Source: Pseudoduganella albidiflava (GTDB taxonomy: Bacteria; Pseudomonadota; Gammaproteobacteria; Burkholderiales; Burkholderiaceae_D). From it: a stretch of DNA of 64,000 nt. The DNA is taken from the NCBI RefSeq assembly GCF_004322755.1, contig NZ_CP036401.1, positions 4,030,001 through 4,094,000 of the forward strand, written 5' to 3'. The notes beneath the pieces were generated by a model that saw only the letters and a list, made by a program, of their open reading frames with translations, was not told where the DNA came from and made no database searches. Position numbers and translations under genes: made by a program. Positions 7,088 to 15,661 of this stretch are shown one piece after another (position 1 is the stretch's first letter; every line of letters starts with the position of its first letter).

Positions 7088-9541
7088 TCATGCGGCCTGC
7101 GCATGACCGGCGCCGATGGCCGGCAGCGTCACCGTGAAGGTGCTGCCCTGCCCCAGCCCGGCGCTGGACGCGGCCACCGTGCCACCGTGCAGCTGCACCA
7201 GGCTCTGCACCAGCGCGAGGCCGATGCCCAGGCCGCCCTGCGAACGGTCCGGCGTACGCTCGGCCTGGGTAAACAGCTCGAACACGTGGGGCAGCACATG
7301 GGCGGCGATGCCGACGCCGTTGTCGCACACGGCGATCGTCACGCTGCCCGCCGCCGCCGCTACCGACACGCCGATGCTGCCGCCCGGCGGCGTGTACTTG
7401 GCGGCATTGTTCAACAGGTTGGTGACGATCTGCACGAGGCGCACGCGGTCGCCCTTCACCAGCGGCAGCGCGCTGTCCGCGTCCACGGCCAGGGCATGGC
7501 CGCGCGCATCGACCAGCGGCCTGACCTGTTCGATGGCGCTCGCCAGCACGGAAGGCAGGTCGACCGTTCCCAGGTCCAGTTCGACCAGCCCGCGCGTGAC
7601 GCGCGACACGTCGAGCAGGTCGTCGACCAGGCTGGTCATGTGCCGCACCTGCCGCACGATCACTTCGCTCGTCCTTTGCGCACTCGCCGCATCGAGCCGC
7701 CCCAGCGACAGCAGGTGCGCGGCGGTGCTGATCGGCGCCAGCGGATTGCGCAGCTCATGCGCCAGCATGGCCAGGAACTCATCCTTGCGCCGCGACTGCG
7801 TGCGCAATTCCTCCTCGCCGGTCTTCTTGTCGTGGATGTCGGTCAGCGTGCCCAGCCAGCGGGTGTCCGGTCCGATGGCGTCGGTCGACGGCACCGCGCG
7901 GTTCAGCACCCAGCGGAACTGGCCGGAATGGTGCCGCAGCCGGTGCTCGATCTCGAAGCGCCGGCCGGTCGCAAGGCTGGTGTGCCAGGTTTCCTCGAGC
8001 AGCGGCAGGTCGTCCGGATGGATGTGCGGGCGCCAGTCCCAGTCCGGCCGGCGCGGCAGCGCTTCGCCGGTGTATTCGAACCACCGCGTGTTCACGTAGT
8101 CGTTGTCACCGTCGGCGTCGGCGGCCCAGACGATCTGCGGTATGTCGTCGGCCATCAGCCGGAAGCGCGTCTCGCTGTCCTTCATCGCCCGCTCGGCCGC
8201 CACCTGGGCCGAGATATCCATGTTGGCCGCGACGGCGCCTACCGCCACGCCGGCGTCGTTGCGGATGACGGCGGCGCGCACCAGGATGGTCTTGCGCGAG
8301 CCGGGTGCGCCGAATGCCTCGATCTCGAAGACGCCGCCGGCGGCTTCTTCGCCATCGAGCACGCGGGAAACCGGCCACTCCGTCACGGCCACGCGGCGGC
8401 CCGCATGGGCCGAATCTTCCGGCCACCAGCCGCGCCAGCCGCCGTACTCGTCCACGTCGGCCGGCATCGGATGGTCGCCCCAGATCACGCGGTTGTAGCT
8501 GTTGGCCACCAGCAGCCGCCCGCCCATGTCCACGTAGGCGATGCCGACCGGCGCGGCGTCGAGCAGCACGTCGAGCCGGCGCATGCTTTCCGCCGCGCGC
8601 TCGGAAGCCTCGGCCGCCAGCCGTTCGCTGGCGATGCGCCGCTGCTCCGCGACCTTGCGCTCGGTGATGTCGACGGCGATACCGGCGAAGCTGCGCCGGC
8701 CTGTCGCCATCGCGCCAGTCGGGCCGGTCGGGCCGAACAGCTTGCCGCGCGCATTGACCCATACATCGGCGCCGGATCGCTGCGGAATGCGGTATTCGAT
8801 GTCGTACAGCGTGCCGGTGGCGATCGCGTGCTCGATGGCGGCCAGCACCGCCGGGCGATCGTCGGGGTGGATCATGCCGGTAAAGCGCGCCAGGTCGGTG
8901 CCCGAACGCGCCGCGGCGGCATCGACCTGGAACAGCCGCGCGAAGCGTTCGTCGACGTAGGTGAGCGACGTGTCCAGGTCGACCGACCAGGTGCCGATAT
9001 TGCCCGACGCTTCCAGCGACAGCGCGAGCCGCTCTTCGGCCTCCTTGTGCCGGGCCAGCGCCAGCACCTTGTCGGTCACCTCGATCACGGTGCACAGCAG
9101 GCCGCGCACGATGCCCGACTCGTCGCGCACGGGGCTGAACGAGAAGGTGAACCAGGTCTGCTCCGGCACGCCATTGCGGTACAGGGTGGTGGCGTAGTTC
9201 TCGAAGAAGAACGATTCGCCGGCCATCACCCGCGCCACGTAGGGGCCGAGGTCGGACCATACCTCGCTCCACACTTCCTGGTAGGGCAGGCCCAGCGTGC
9301 TGTCGGCCCGCTTGCCGAGCATCGGCAGGTAGGCGTCGTTATGGAACAGGTAGTTCGCGTCGCCCCACGCCAGGAAGGTGGGGAACGACGAGCCGAGCAC
9401 GATACCCAGCGTAGTGCGCAGCGCCGAAGGCCAGTGCGGCAAGGGCCCCAGCGGATGGCCGGACCAGTCGCGCGCGCGGATGCGGGCGCCGGTGGCACCG
9501 CCGTTGAGGGTAAAGGCGAGAAGCTGGTCCTGGTCTGTCAC
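7088..9541 (-). CDS. Soluble multi-PAS sensor histidine kinase
   Basis: 817 residues, no signal peptide or membrane helix. About four PAS domains are visible: roughly 30-150, 165-285 (PAS_3 type), 310-430 and 445-565 (PAS_3 with PAC, RPHIHPDDLPLLEE). A HisKA domain carries the phospho-His in HELRNPLAPI (about residue 593). The HATPase_c domain has an N box (NLLNNAAKYTPPGG), G1 (DNGVGI) and G2 (GGLGIGLALV). No receiver domain is attached and no response regulator is adjacent, so the partner is unknown. Cytosolic PAS domains suggest sensing of redox state, light or a small molecule; which one cannot be told from sequence. Confidence 0.92.
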   Translation of the reverse strand: MTDQDQLLAFTLNGGATGARIRARDWSGHPLGPLPHWPSALRTTLGIVLGSSFPTFLAWGDANYLFHNDAYLPMLGKRADSTLGLPYQEVWSEVWSDLGPYVARVMAGESFFFENYATTLYRNGVPEQTWFTFSFSPVRDESGIVRGLLCTVIEVTDKVLALARHKEAEERLALSLEASGNIGTWSVDLDTSLTYVDERFARLFQVDAAAARSGTDLARFTGMIHPDDRPAVLAAIEHAIATGTLYDIEYRIPQRSGADVWVNARGKLFGPTGPTGAMATGRRSFAGIAVDITERKVAEQRRIASERLAAEASERAAESMRRLDVLLDAAPVGIAYVDMGGRLLVANSYNRVIWGDHPMPADVDEYGGWRGWWPEDSAHAGRRVAVTEWPVSRVLDGEEAAGGVFEIEAFGAPGSRKTILVRAAVIRNDAGVAVGAVAANMDISAQVAAERAMKDSETRFRLMADDIPQIVWAADADGDNDYVNTRWFEYTGEALPRRPDWDWRPHIHPDDLPLLEETWHTSLATGRRFEIEHRLRHHSGQFRWVLNRAVPSTDAIGPDTRWLGTLTDIHDKKTGEEELRTQSRRKDEFLAMLAHELRNPLAPISTAAHLLSLGRLDAASAQRTSEVIVRQVRHMTSLVDDLLDVSRVTRGLVELDLGTVDLPSVLASAIEQVRPLVDARGHALAVDADSALPLVKGDRVRLVQIVTNLLNNAAKYTPPGGSIGVSVAAAAGSVTIAVCDNGVGIAAHVLPHVFELFTQAERTPDRSQGGLGIGLALVQSLVQLHGGTVAASSAGLGQGSTFTVTLPAIGAGHAQAA

Positions 9542-9864
9542 GTGGCTGGCCGTTAGCTGGAGAGGCCCGATTCTACTGGATCGCGGCCGCGCGCATGAGG
9601 ACGGTCACTTGTGCTGCGCGCCGGCGCCAACGTGGCGGCCCTGACCCACGATGAGAAACAGCGCCGCGGGCCACGATTCCTGTTGCCGAGTTCAATTTCC
9701 GCAACACCGCGATAAAAAGTCGCTCGCCGTCCGGCCGGGATGGTAGCCTGATTGGTATGCGCCCTTTCGATGCCGCCTGATCGAACGCGCGTGCGCCTCG
9801 CGCGCCTTTCGTCCGCGCGCTCGTCCGCGCCCTCGTCCGTACCCAAGTGCGAAAGGGTCGAATC
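9542..9864. promoter_or_regulatory. Divergent promoter region, kinase / unknown membrane gene
   Basis: 323 bases between two divergent genes. It holds GCCGCCTGATCGAACGC at 9772-9788, identical to 1295-1311 in front of the MarR gene, and three near-direct copies of a CGTCCG-containing unit (about 9809-9840). No clear sigma70 promoter was found. Confidence 0.4.
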
Positions 9865-11526
9865 ATGTACGAGTCTTCGGTTCCAGTCGCGCGGGTCGAC
9901 GAAAAATGGCGGCAGTTCTGGCGCTTGCTGACCATCTACGCGGCATCGTTCGTCACGGCCCTGCTGCTGGCCCTGGCCTTCTTCTTCCCGCCCGATCCAC
10001 ATGCCATGCCGCCCGCCCCGCCAGCCGATATCAATGCCCGGCTCGCGCGCATCGAGGCATTGCTGGAACACGGCACTCATGGCAAGCACGACATCGATGC
10101 CGTCACGCTGAAGATGATGCTGGTCGGCAGCCTGGCGGTATTATGGTTCAGCGCGTTTTCCGCGGCGAGCGCCTATGGCTTCTGGCGGGAAGAATGCAAG
10201 CGGCACGCTTCGCGGTCCCGGGATGCGTCCGATGCCGCACCGCCCGATACCGGGCCGAGCGCCGCCCGCTGGCGCATTCCTGCCGAGTCCATGAAATACG
10301 TGCTGGGCGTACCCGCCCTCATCCCCTTGGTGATCTTCACTTTCGCGATGAGCGATGTTTACGAACCGGCGGTCTTCGTCATGGCCCTGGTCGCCATCTA
10401 CATCGCCGCGGAACATTACGGCGGGCTGGTGGCGACCGAAAACAAGCTCGATGCGACCGGCGAAGACTTGCGCAACCGGGCAAGCGATCTCAGTGAGCTG
10501 GTCGGCAGGGTGCTGGATGCCGACGGCCTGGCCTCGTGGCGTACCGAAGTCTATGAGATGTACAGCCGGGCTACGCGGCGCGTCGATGCGGTGATCCGGT
10601 ACTTCGACATCGATCCGGAGTGGTGGCAATGCGGCCGCGGCCAGAAGCCCTGGGCCCAGTATGGCGCCATCGCCTCGAGCGGGACCGGCACGCTGCTGAG
10701 TTCGCTGCTGGCGTGCCAGGCAAAGGTGCAGTTCGTCGGCCACATGCCATTGCCGCTGTTCGACGGCAAGGCGGCATCGGCCAACCAGAAAGGCGTGTTT
10801 TTCCGCAATTTCCTCGGGCTCGCCTGGCAGCTCGTGGTGTTCGACATGGTGCGCGAACGCCGTGCCTCGTCTCCGGGCGGACTTGCCGACCCGCCAGGCC
10901 TTGACGATACCTGCGATCCCGCCCCCGCCACCGCGCGGCCGCGCTATCTGCGCGTGCGCATCGCCCAGGCGGCCAGCTGGATGCACGTGATCGACCGGAA
11001 CGTCTTCCAGGTCATCGAGCGTGGCTCGGACGGCAACTCGACGGTGCGCGAACTTACCCGCAGCATGCGCGATCCGAAAGCCCGCCGCACGCTGAGCGGC
11101 TGGGCGAGAAGCAATGTCCGCCACTTCGCCCACCGCGGCAGCAGCGCCGAGGAATACGTGTTCAGCACGCTGCGCCACGCGGCGCTGTGTCTCGATGACG
11201 GATTCGTCGAACACCAGTCGATCGATCCGCTTGCCCTGGAGCGCCTGCTGAACGGACTGGGGCTGCAGGAATTCATCGAGATGCCGAAGCCCGATTTCCT
11301 GCTCAACGCTCGCGTCAACCCCCATCGCGAGCCCGGTCTTGCCGAAGGAGCCGGCGACGCCGCTCACCGGCCGACCGTACTGGACTCGAACATCGCCCGG
11401 AAACTGTGCGTCGAGGTGTTTACCGAACTGGTGCACCGTCGCGTGGCGGCGCGCGCAGGCACCCTGCTCGCCTCGCGTTCCCAGAGTGGCCCGCATCTGT
11501 GCGATCTTGCCTACGAATCGCTGTGA
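9865..11526 (+). CDS. Unknown four-helix membrane protein with large C-terminal domain
   Basis: 553 residues; no family recognised. I prefer ATG 9865, which has GAAAGGG about seven bases upstream, over GTG 9847. Hydrophobic segments lie at about 21-41, 85-107, 146-162 and 168-186; the second pair is separated by only a few residues. A predicted soluble domain of about 360 residues follows, with no catalytic motif I recognise; it is rich in Arg, Trp and His. The next gene starts 9 bases after its stop, so the two are probably co-transcribed. Codon use resembles the neighbours, so recent transfer is not evident. Confidence 0.7.
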   Translation: MYESSVPVARVDEKWRQFWRLLTIYAASFVTALLLALAFFFPPDPHAMPPAPPADINARLARIEALLEHGTHGKHDIDAVTLKMMLVGSLAVLWFSAFSAASAYGFWREECKRHASRSRDASDAAPPDTGPSAARWRIPAESMKYVLGVPALIPLVIFTFAMSDVYEPAVFVMALVAIYIAAEHYGGLVATENKLDATGEDLRNRASDLSELVGRVLDADGLASWRTEVYEMYSRATRRVDAVIRYFDIDPEWWQCGRGQKPWAQYGAIASSGTGTLLSSLLACQAKVQFVGHMPLPLFDGKAASANQKGVFFRNFLGLAWQLVVFDMVRERRASSPGGLADPPGLDDTCDPAPATARPRYLRVRIAQAASWMHVIDRNVFQVIERGSDGNSTVRELTRSMRDPKARRTLSGWARSNVRHFAHRGSSAEEYVFSTLRHAALCLDDGFVEHQSIDPLALERLLNGLGLQEFIEMPKPDFLLNARVNPHREPGLAEGAGDAAHRPTVLDSNIARKLCVEVFTELVHRRVAARAGTLLASRSQSGPHLCDLAYESL

Positions 11527-11535
11527 GCCGCCATC

Positions 11536-12708
11536 GTGGATAACCTCTTCAGCCTCCACGCGGACCGGGACACGGCCGACTTCTGGCACGACGTGTGCCT
11601 CGTCAGCACGGCCGTCCTCGACGTCATCCAGCGCGACCCGGGACCAGCCTGTACCCAGTTCCTGCCGGACGTCTGGAAGAAACTGACCCTGCTGAAGGCG
11701 AACCCGGCCGCCCTGGTGCAGCGTATGCTTGCCTGTACGGCACGCCTGACTGCCATGGAACTGACGGGCGAAGACAGCAAGGCGCCGTCGGACCAGCTGG
11801 TCGCCTGGCTGCTCGAGACACGGCGCTGCTGCGATCACGAACGGCAGCAGCGCGGCCTGGCGAAGCTGGACTATCCGGACGACTGCCTCGCGGCACGCAG
11901 CAACGAAATGCTCATGGAAGGCTTGACGGCGGCCTGGCTGGCCCTGTATTTCCTCGGCTTGCCGTTCGTCCACCCATGGGAACGGGTGCGCCGCCTGTCC
12001 GATGACAGCGGCGGGTTTCCATCCGGCGCGTGCGTGACGAAATTCATCGGCGACCTGTATCGCCGTTCGCGGCTGGAAATGGCGGAACACGGCATGAGCG
12101 CGGCTGAGCGCGAGCAGGCACAGGTGCTCGTGCTGAGCTACGCGCCCTCGCTGCTGTTGCCCGACCTGCTCGAGCGTGACGAACGCAACCTCAGCCCGCA
12201 GTCGGCGCATGTGCTTGGCCGCTGCTATGCCATGTTCCAGTTGCGGCTGTATGCCTCGTCCGGCTATCCATTCACGTATTTCGTTTCCGAACAGGCGTTG
12301 CTGCGGCACTGGCAGCACGCGCACGGCGGCTACCCTCCCGACCTCGACAAGGTGCTGGGCAGGATGGCGCAATGGCTTGCCACCAGCTTGCCCGCACCGG
12401 CCCGGCACCAGTCAGTGCTGCTGTTCAAGCCGGCGCTGCCATTGGGAATGCCCACCTGCGTGCTGTCCAGCCAGGTCGGCATCTACGTGCTCGACACCAC
12501 CCAGCATCCGCTGCCGTTTGCCGGCAACCATATCCGCAAGTCGCTGCTGCTGTCCTACCGGGAAAAGCTCACCGACCTGAAGAATAACCATGCATCGTCC
12601 GGCCATCTTGGCGAGCGGTCCTGCGTGGAACTGCTCGGCCTCGATGAGCCGCATTTCCGCGACGTCGTGCGCGGCCACCTCAGCGACCCGTACCACCGTC
12701 GGCTGTGA
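11536..12708 (+). CDS. Unknown soluble protein, partner of upstream membrane gene
   Basis: 390 residues, starting at GTG 11536 nine bases after the upstream stop. No signal peptide and no clear membrane helix; the hydrophobic patch near 134-147 (AAWLALYFLGLPFV) is short and probably a buried helix. The protein is mainly alpha-helical by composition. No known domain recognised. Its tight linkage to the membrane protein suggests a two-component unit, for example a membrane anchor with a cytosolic effector. That is inference; no function should be assigned. Confidence 0.7.
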   Translation: MDNLFSLHADRDTADFWHDVCLVSTAVLDVIQRDPGPACTQFLPDVWKKLTLLKANPAALVQRMLACTARLTAMELTGEDSKAPSDQLVAWLLETRRCCDHERQQRGLAKLDYPDDCLAARSNEMLMEGLTAAWLALYFLGLPFVHPWERVRRLSDDSGGFPSGACVTKFIGDLYRRSRLEMAEHGMSAAEREQAQVLVLSYAPSLLLPDLLERDERNLSPQSAHVLGRCYAMFQLRLYASSGYPFTYFVSEQALLRHWQHAHGGYPPDLDKVLGRMAQWLATSLPAPARHQSVLLFKPALPLGMPTCVLSSQVGIYVLDTTQHPLPFAGNHIRKSLLLSYREKLTDLKNNHASSGHLGERSCVELLGLDEPHFRDVVRGHLSDPYHRRL

Positions 12709-12747
12709 TGCGCCGATGCCGCGCTGCGCCGCCGGAATAACGCAAAA

Positions 12748-12787
12748 TGTTTCCAAAAAATGGGGACTGTCCCCGAATTTTGAAACA
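12748..12787. repeat. REP-like imperfect palindrome
   Basis: Forty-base imperfect palindrome with outer arms TGTTTC and GAAACA and a core GGGGACTGTCCCC. Elements with GGGGAC/GTCCCC cores and A/T-rich flanks are common between genes in Oxalobacteraceae. The hairpin sits between two convergent genes and could also stop transcription. I see no second full copy; 46405-46424 (ACGGGGACAGTTATTAATTA) resembles a half site. Confidence 0.5.
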
Positions 12788-12824
12788 GTGCCGGTGGAGA
12801 TGGTCGACGACCTGGCTCGGCAGC

Positions 12825-14693
12825 CTACTGCCGCAGGCTTTTCCTCACATACCCCGGCAGGTTGGGATTGCCCAGCAGCCGTTCGATGAAGCGTTCGTCG
12901 TCCACCGCGGTGAGCGGGTCGAGCGCCATCGGGCGGACCGGCGCCTCCGCACGCGGCACGGTTTCCGCGAACGGCGCGGCAAACGGTGCGGAAGCCAGCG
13001 AGGAAAACGGCCCGGCAAGCCCGGCGGATCGGGCAGGTCCGAAGCCGGGTCCCAGGTCGTGCCCGTGGCCATCTCCATCGTCGTGGCCATGCCCGCTTCC
13101 CTGCTCATTTCCCTGCCCATGTCCATGGCCATGGCCGCCGTCTTCCATTTCGAGCTCCAGCCGCCACTCCGGCCGCGCTTCCGGGGCCGCGTCGCGTGCC
13201 ATGAACGCGGCATGCGGTGCCGGTGCCGGTGGGGGTGCCGGTGCTGGTGCTGGAGGCGATTGCACCGACTCCTGCGCCAGTTCCGGCAAGTGCGCCAGCC
13301 CGTAGGCCAGCTTGTCCACCGCGGCGGCCAGCGTCATGCCGCCCATCGCGTCGTCGCCCTCTTCCACCAGGTCGATGTGGTATTGCTTGCCGCCGATGGT
13401 GAATGTCTCGCTGGTCAGCGGATCGCCGGCGGTCAACGCCCCGGCCTCGCCGACACGGATGCGGCCATCGATGAGGATGGCGCGGATCGCCGTTTCCCCC
13501 GCGTCGATCAGCGCCGTGTACGGATCGGCATGCGTGCCTTCGATGACCAGCAGGTCGGCGCGCAGGCCCGCGGCCAGCGTGCCGACATGGCCGCCCCAGC
13601 CCAGCATCGCTGCCGGCACCGACGTCACCATGCCGACCAGCTCGCGCGGGGTGAACAGGCCGCCCCGTTTGGTGCTGACGGCGCGCGCCACTTTCAGCTC
13701 GCCGAGCAGGTTCTTGCAGCCGCTGGGGCTCCAGTCCGCGCCCAGCGCGATGGGCACCCCGCGCCGCTTCGCCGCGGCCACGTCGGCGGTCCTGCCATAC
13801 AGCAGCAGGTTGCTGGTGGGCGACCACACCATGCCGGCGGTGCGCGCCATCACGTTGAAGTCGCGCGACTTCAGGCCCACGCAATGGATGCAGATCATCG
13901 TCTTGCCGACGGCCCAGCTGCCATCGGCCAGGCGCAGGTCGCGGAAGCGCTGGCGCGCCACGCGGTCGGTGCCTTCGCTCAGGTGGTACAGGAACGGCAT
14001 GCCGGTCGCCAGCGCGGGAACCAGCTTGCTGGCGATTTCATCGGGACGGTAATCCAGCGTCTGGCAGCCGGCCGTGGGCCAGCCGTGTTCACCCGGCTGT
14101 TCGACATTGCGCACCAGCCCCTCGAACAGCTTGCGCATGCCGTTCGTCGACGACAGCGACATGCCCTGCGCGGTGGTCACGCCGCCGAACAGGCTGCGGC
14201 ACTCGGCAAAGCGGATGATCGCACGCGTGTAGTCGACGTCCGGATGCCGGGCCAGCAGGCTGGCCGGCCGCGCCACGTCGGACTGGTAGCTGGCTTCCTC
14301 CGTGCGCCACTGGTTGCGGTTGGTGTACCGCTTCGGCACCTGCCACAGCGGCAGCATGTTGTAGGTGAGGTGGTTGTGCAGGTCGATCAGGCCAGGGAAG
14401 ATCGTGCCGCCCGTGTACACCACCTCGACGTTGCCGAAGCCGGCCGGCGGTGGTTCGCCCGCGGCGAGGATCGCGGCAATCGCGGCGCCGTCGATGCATA
14501 CGCGGCCTTGCCGCAACACCGCCCGCCCCGCTTCCATCGTGACGATATCGCCCGCCAGGATTTGCCGGCGGTCCGGCTGCCGCGTACTTGCGTGCGTCCT
14601 TGTCTGAGTATTTGCCCGCGTACCTGCATGCGCACCCGCCCGCGCACCGCCCGCCGCACCATCCCGCGCCTGGGCGCCCTTGAACTGGATCAT
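12825..14693 (-). CDS. Amidohydrolase-family metal-dependent hydrolase with His/Gly-rich tail
   Basis: 622 residues from ATG 14693, preceded by GAGGGAGGGAACG. The core is an amidohydrolase TIM barrel: HxH in LIDLHNHLTYN, metal His in FLYHLSEGTD and CIHCVGL, and the catalytic Asp in GADWSPSGC, so the metal site looks complete. The layout resembles cytosine-deaminase/triazine-hydrolase relatives, but the substrate is unknown. Two odd regions: an N-terminal Ala/Thr/Arg low-complexity stretch (about 10-38) before the core, and a long C-terminal extension with a Pro/Ala linker and a Gly/His-rich segment (about 517-548). No signal peptide is evident. It does not form an obvious operon with its neighbours. 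Confidence 0.85.
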   Translation of the reverse strand: MIQFKGAQARDGAAGGARAGAHAGTRANTQTRTHASTRQPDRRQILAGDIVTMEAGRAVLRQGRVCIDGAAIAAILAAGEPPPAGFGNVEVVYTGGTIFPGLIDLHNHLTYNMLPLWQVPKRYTNRNQWRTEEASYQSDVARPASLLARHPDVDYTRAIIRFAECRSLFGGVTTAQGMSLSSTNGMRKLFEGLVRNVEQPGEHGWPTAGCQTLDYRPDEIASKLVPALATGMPFLYHLSEGTDRVARQRFRDLRLADGSWAVGKTMICIHCVGLKSRDFNVMARTAGMVWSPTSNLLLYGRTADVAAAKRRGVPIALGADWSPSGCKNLLGELKVARAVSTKRGGLFTPRELVGMVTSVPAAMLGWGGHVGTLAAGLRADLLVIEGTHADPYTALIDAGETAIRAILIDGRIRVGEAGALTAGDPLTSETFTIGGKQYHIDLVEEGDDAMGGMTLAAAVDKLAYGLAHLPELAQESVQSPPAPAPAPPPAPAPHAAFMARDAAPEARPEWRLELEMEDGGHGHGHGQGNEQGSGHGHDDGDGHGHDLGPGFGPARSAGLAGPFSSLASAPFAAPFAETVPRAEAPVRPMALDPLTAVDDERFIERLLGNPNLPGYVRKSLRQ

Positions 14694-14815
14694 CGTTCCC
14701 TCCCTCTCGTCACTGCAAGTGCATCGCTGCAAATGCGGCCGAGGATGGCACGGGAAGCGTCCTGGAAGTTCAGCGGAATTGTAGCTTCATTGTCGCTATC
14801 CGGTTGCAACAAGGA

Positions 14816-15661
14816 TCAGCAGACCTTCCCTGGCCCGGCAATACGGTAGAACCGCGCGGCATTGCCACCGAAGACCGCGCGCCGGCCGCTCTCGTCGATG
14901 TGCCCCAGCAGCGCCTCGCTGGCCGACAGCCAGCGGCCGTAGTCGGCCGCCAGGTCGAGCACCGGCCAGTCGCTGCCCCACAGCACGCGGCCGGCGCCGA
15001 ATACCTCCAGCACGTGGCACGCCCAGGGGCGCAGCTGCTCGACAGTCCAGTCGCGCCCTGCCTCGGTCACCATGCCCGACAGTTTGCAGTGCACCTGCGG
15101 CAGCGCGGCCAGCGCGGCGATATCGTCGCGCCACCCGGCCGTGGCACCGGCCGCAATGGCCGGCTTGCCGATGTGGTCGACGACGATCGGCAACTCTGGA
15201 AAGCGCCGGGCGAAGGCCAGCAGCGCCGGCAAGTGCCGCGGCAGGACCAGCGCGTCGAAGGCCAGGCCGTGGCGTTGCATGGCATCCACGGCCGGGCCCA
15301 GCGCGGGGTCGTCGATCCACCGTTCGTCGGCCAGGTCCTGCAGCATCGGCCGCAAGCCGCGCAGCCGGCCGTGCGCCGCCAGCGCGGCGATGCGGCGCGG
15401 CGCGTCGGGCGCCTTCAGGTCCGTCCACCCCACCACCGCGGCGATGAAATCGAAGCGGCCGGCCAGGCCGAGCATGTAGCGGGTATCGGCTTCGTCGGGC
15501 AGCGACTGCACCAGCACGGTGGCGTCGATGCCGTGCGCGCGCAGCAGCGGCTGCAGGTCGGCCGGCTCGACATCGCGGTGGATGGCGGCCAGCTCCGGCG
15601 GGGGCCATCCGCCGTTACGCGCGGCCAGGCGCCAGAAGTGCTGGTGCGCATCGATCCTCAT
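14816..15661 (-). CDS. Amidohydrolase-2 family sugar lactonase (fuconolactonase/rhamnonolactonase-like)
   Basis: 281 residues from ATG 15661, whose first bases overlap the upstream stop (ATGA), indicating translational coupling. It begins MRIDAHQHFW, the usual start of the L-fuconolactonase/L-rhamnono-lactonase group, with further metal or active-site motifs IVVDHIGKP (about 177-185) and GSDWPVL (about 241-247). The family hydrolyses sugar or muconolactone rings to the acid. Its pairing with a mannonate/tagaturonate-type oxidoreductase supports a role in sugar-acid breakdown. Exact lactone not determined. Confidence 0.85.
   Translation of the reverse strand: MRIDAHQHFWRLAARNGGWPPPELAAIHRDVEPADLQPLLRAHGIDATVLVQSLPDEADTRYMLGLAGRFDFIAAVVGWTDLKAPDAPRRIAALAAHGRLRGLRPMLQDLADERWIDDPALGPAVDAMQRHGLAFDALVLPRHLPALLAFARRFPELPIVVDHIGKPAIAAGATAGWRDDIAALAALPQVHCKLSGMVTEAGRDWTVEQLRPWACHVLEVFGAGRVLWGSDWPVLDLAADYGRWLSASEALLGHIDESGRRAVFGGNAARFYRIAGPGKVC

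Noticed and set aside
7007..9556. Plus-strand open frame of 849 codons opposite the multi-PAS kinase
   Set aside because: Shadow frame; the minus-strand frame has PAS, HisKA and HATPase motifs.
10141..12408. Minus-strand open frame of 755 codons across the unknown pair
   Set aside because: Runs across two plus-strand genes, His/Arg/Gln-rich, no start context; the plus-strand genes have ribosome sites and a normal gene spacing.
12747..14849. Plus-strand open frame of 700 codons opposite the amidohydrolase
   Set aside because: Antisense shadow; the minus-strand protein has a complete metal site.
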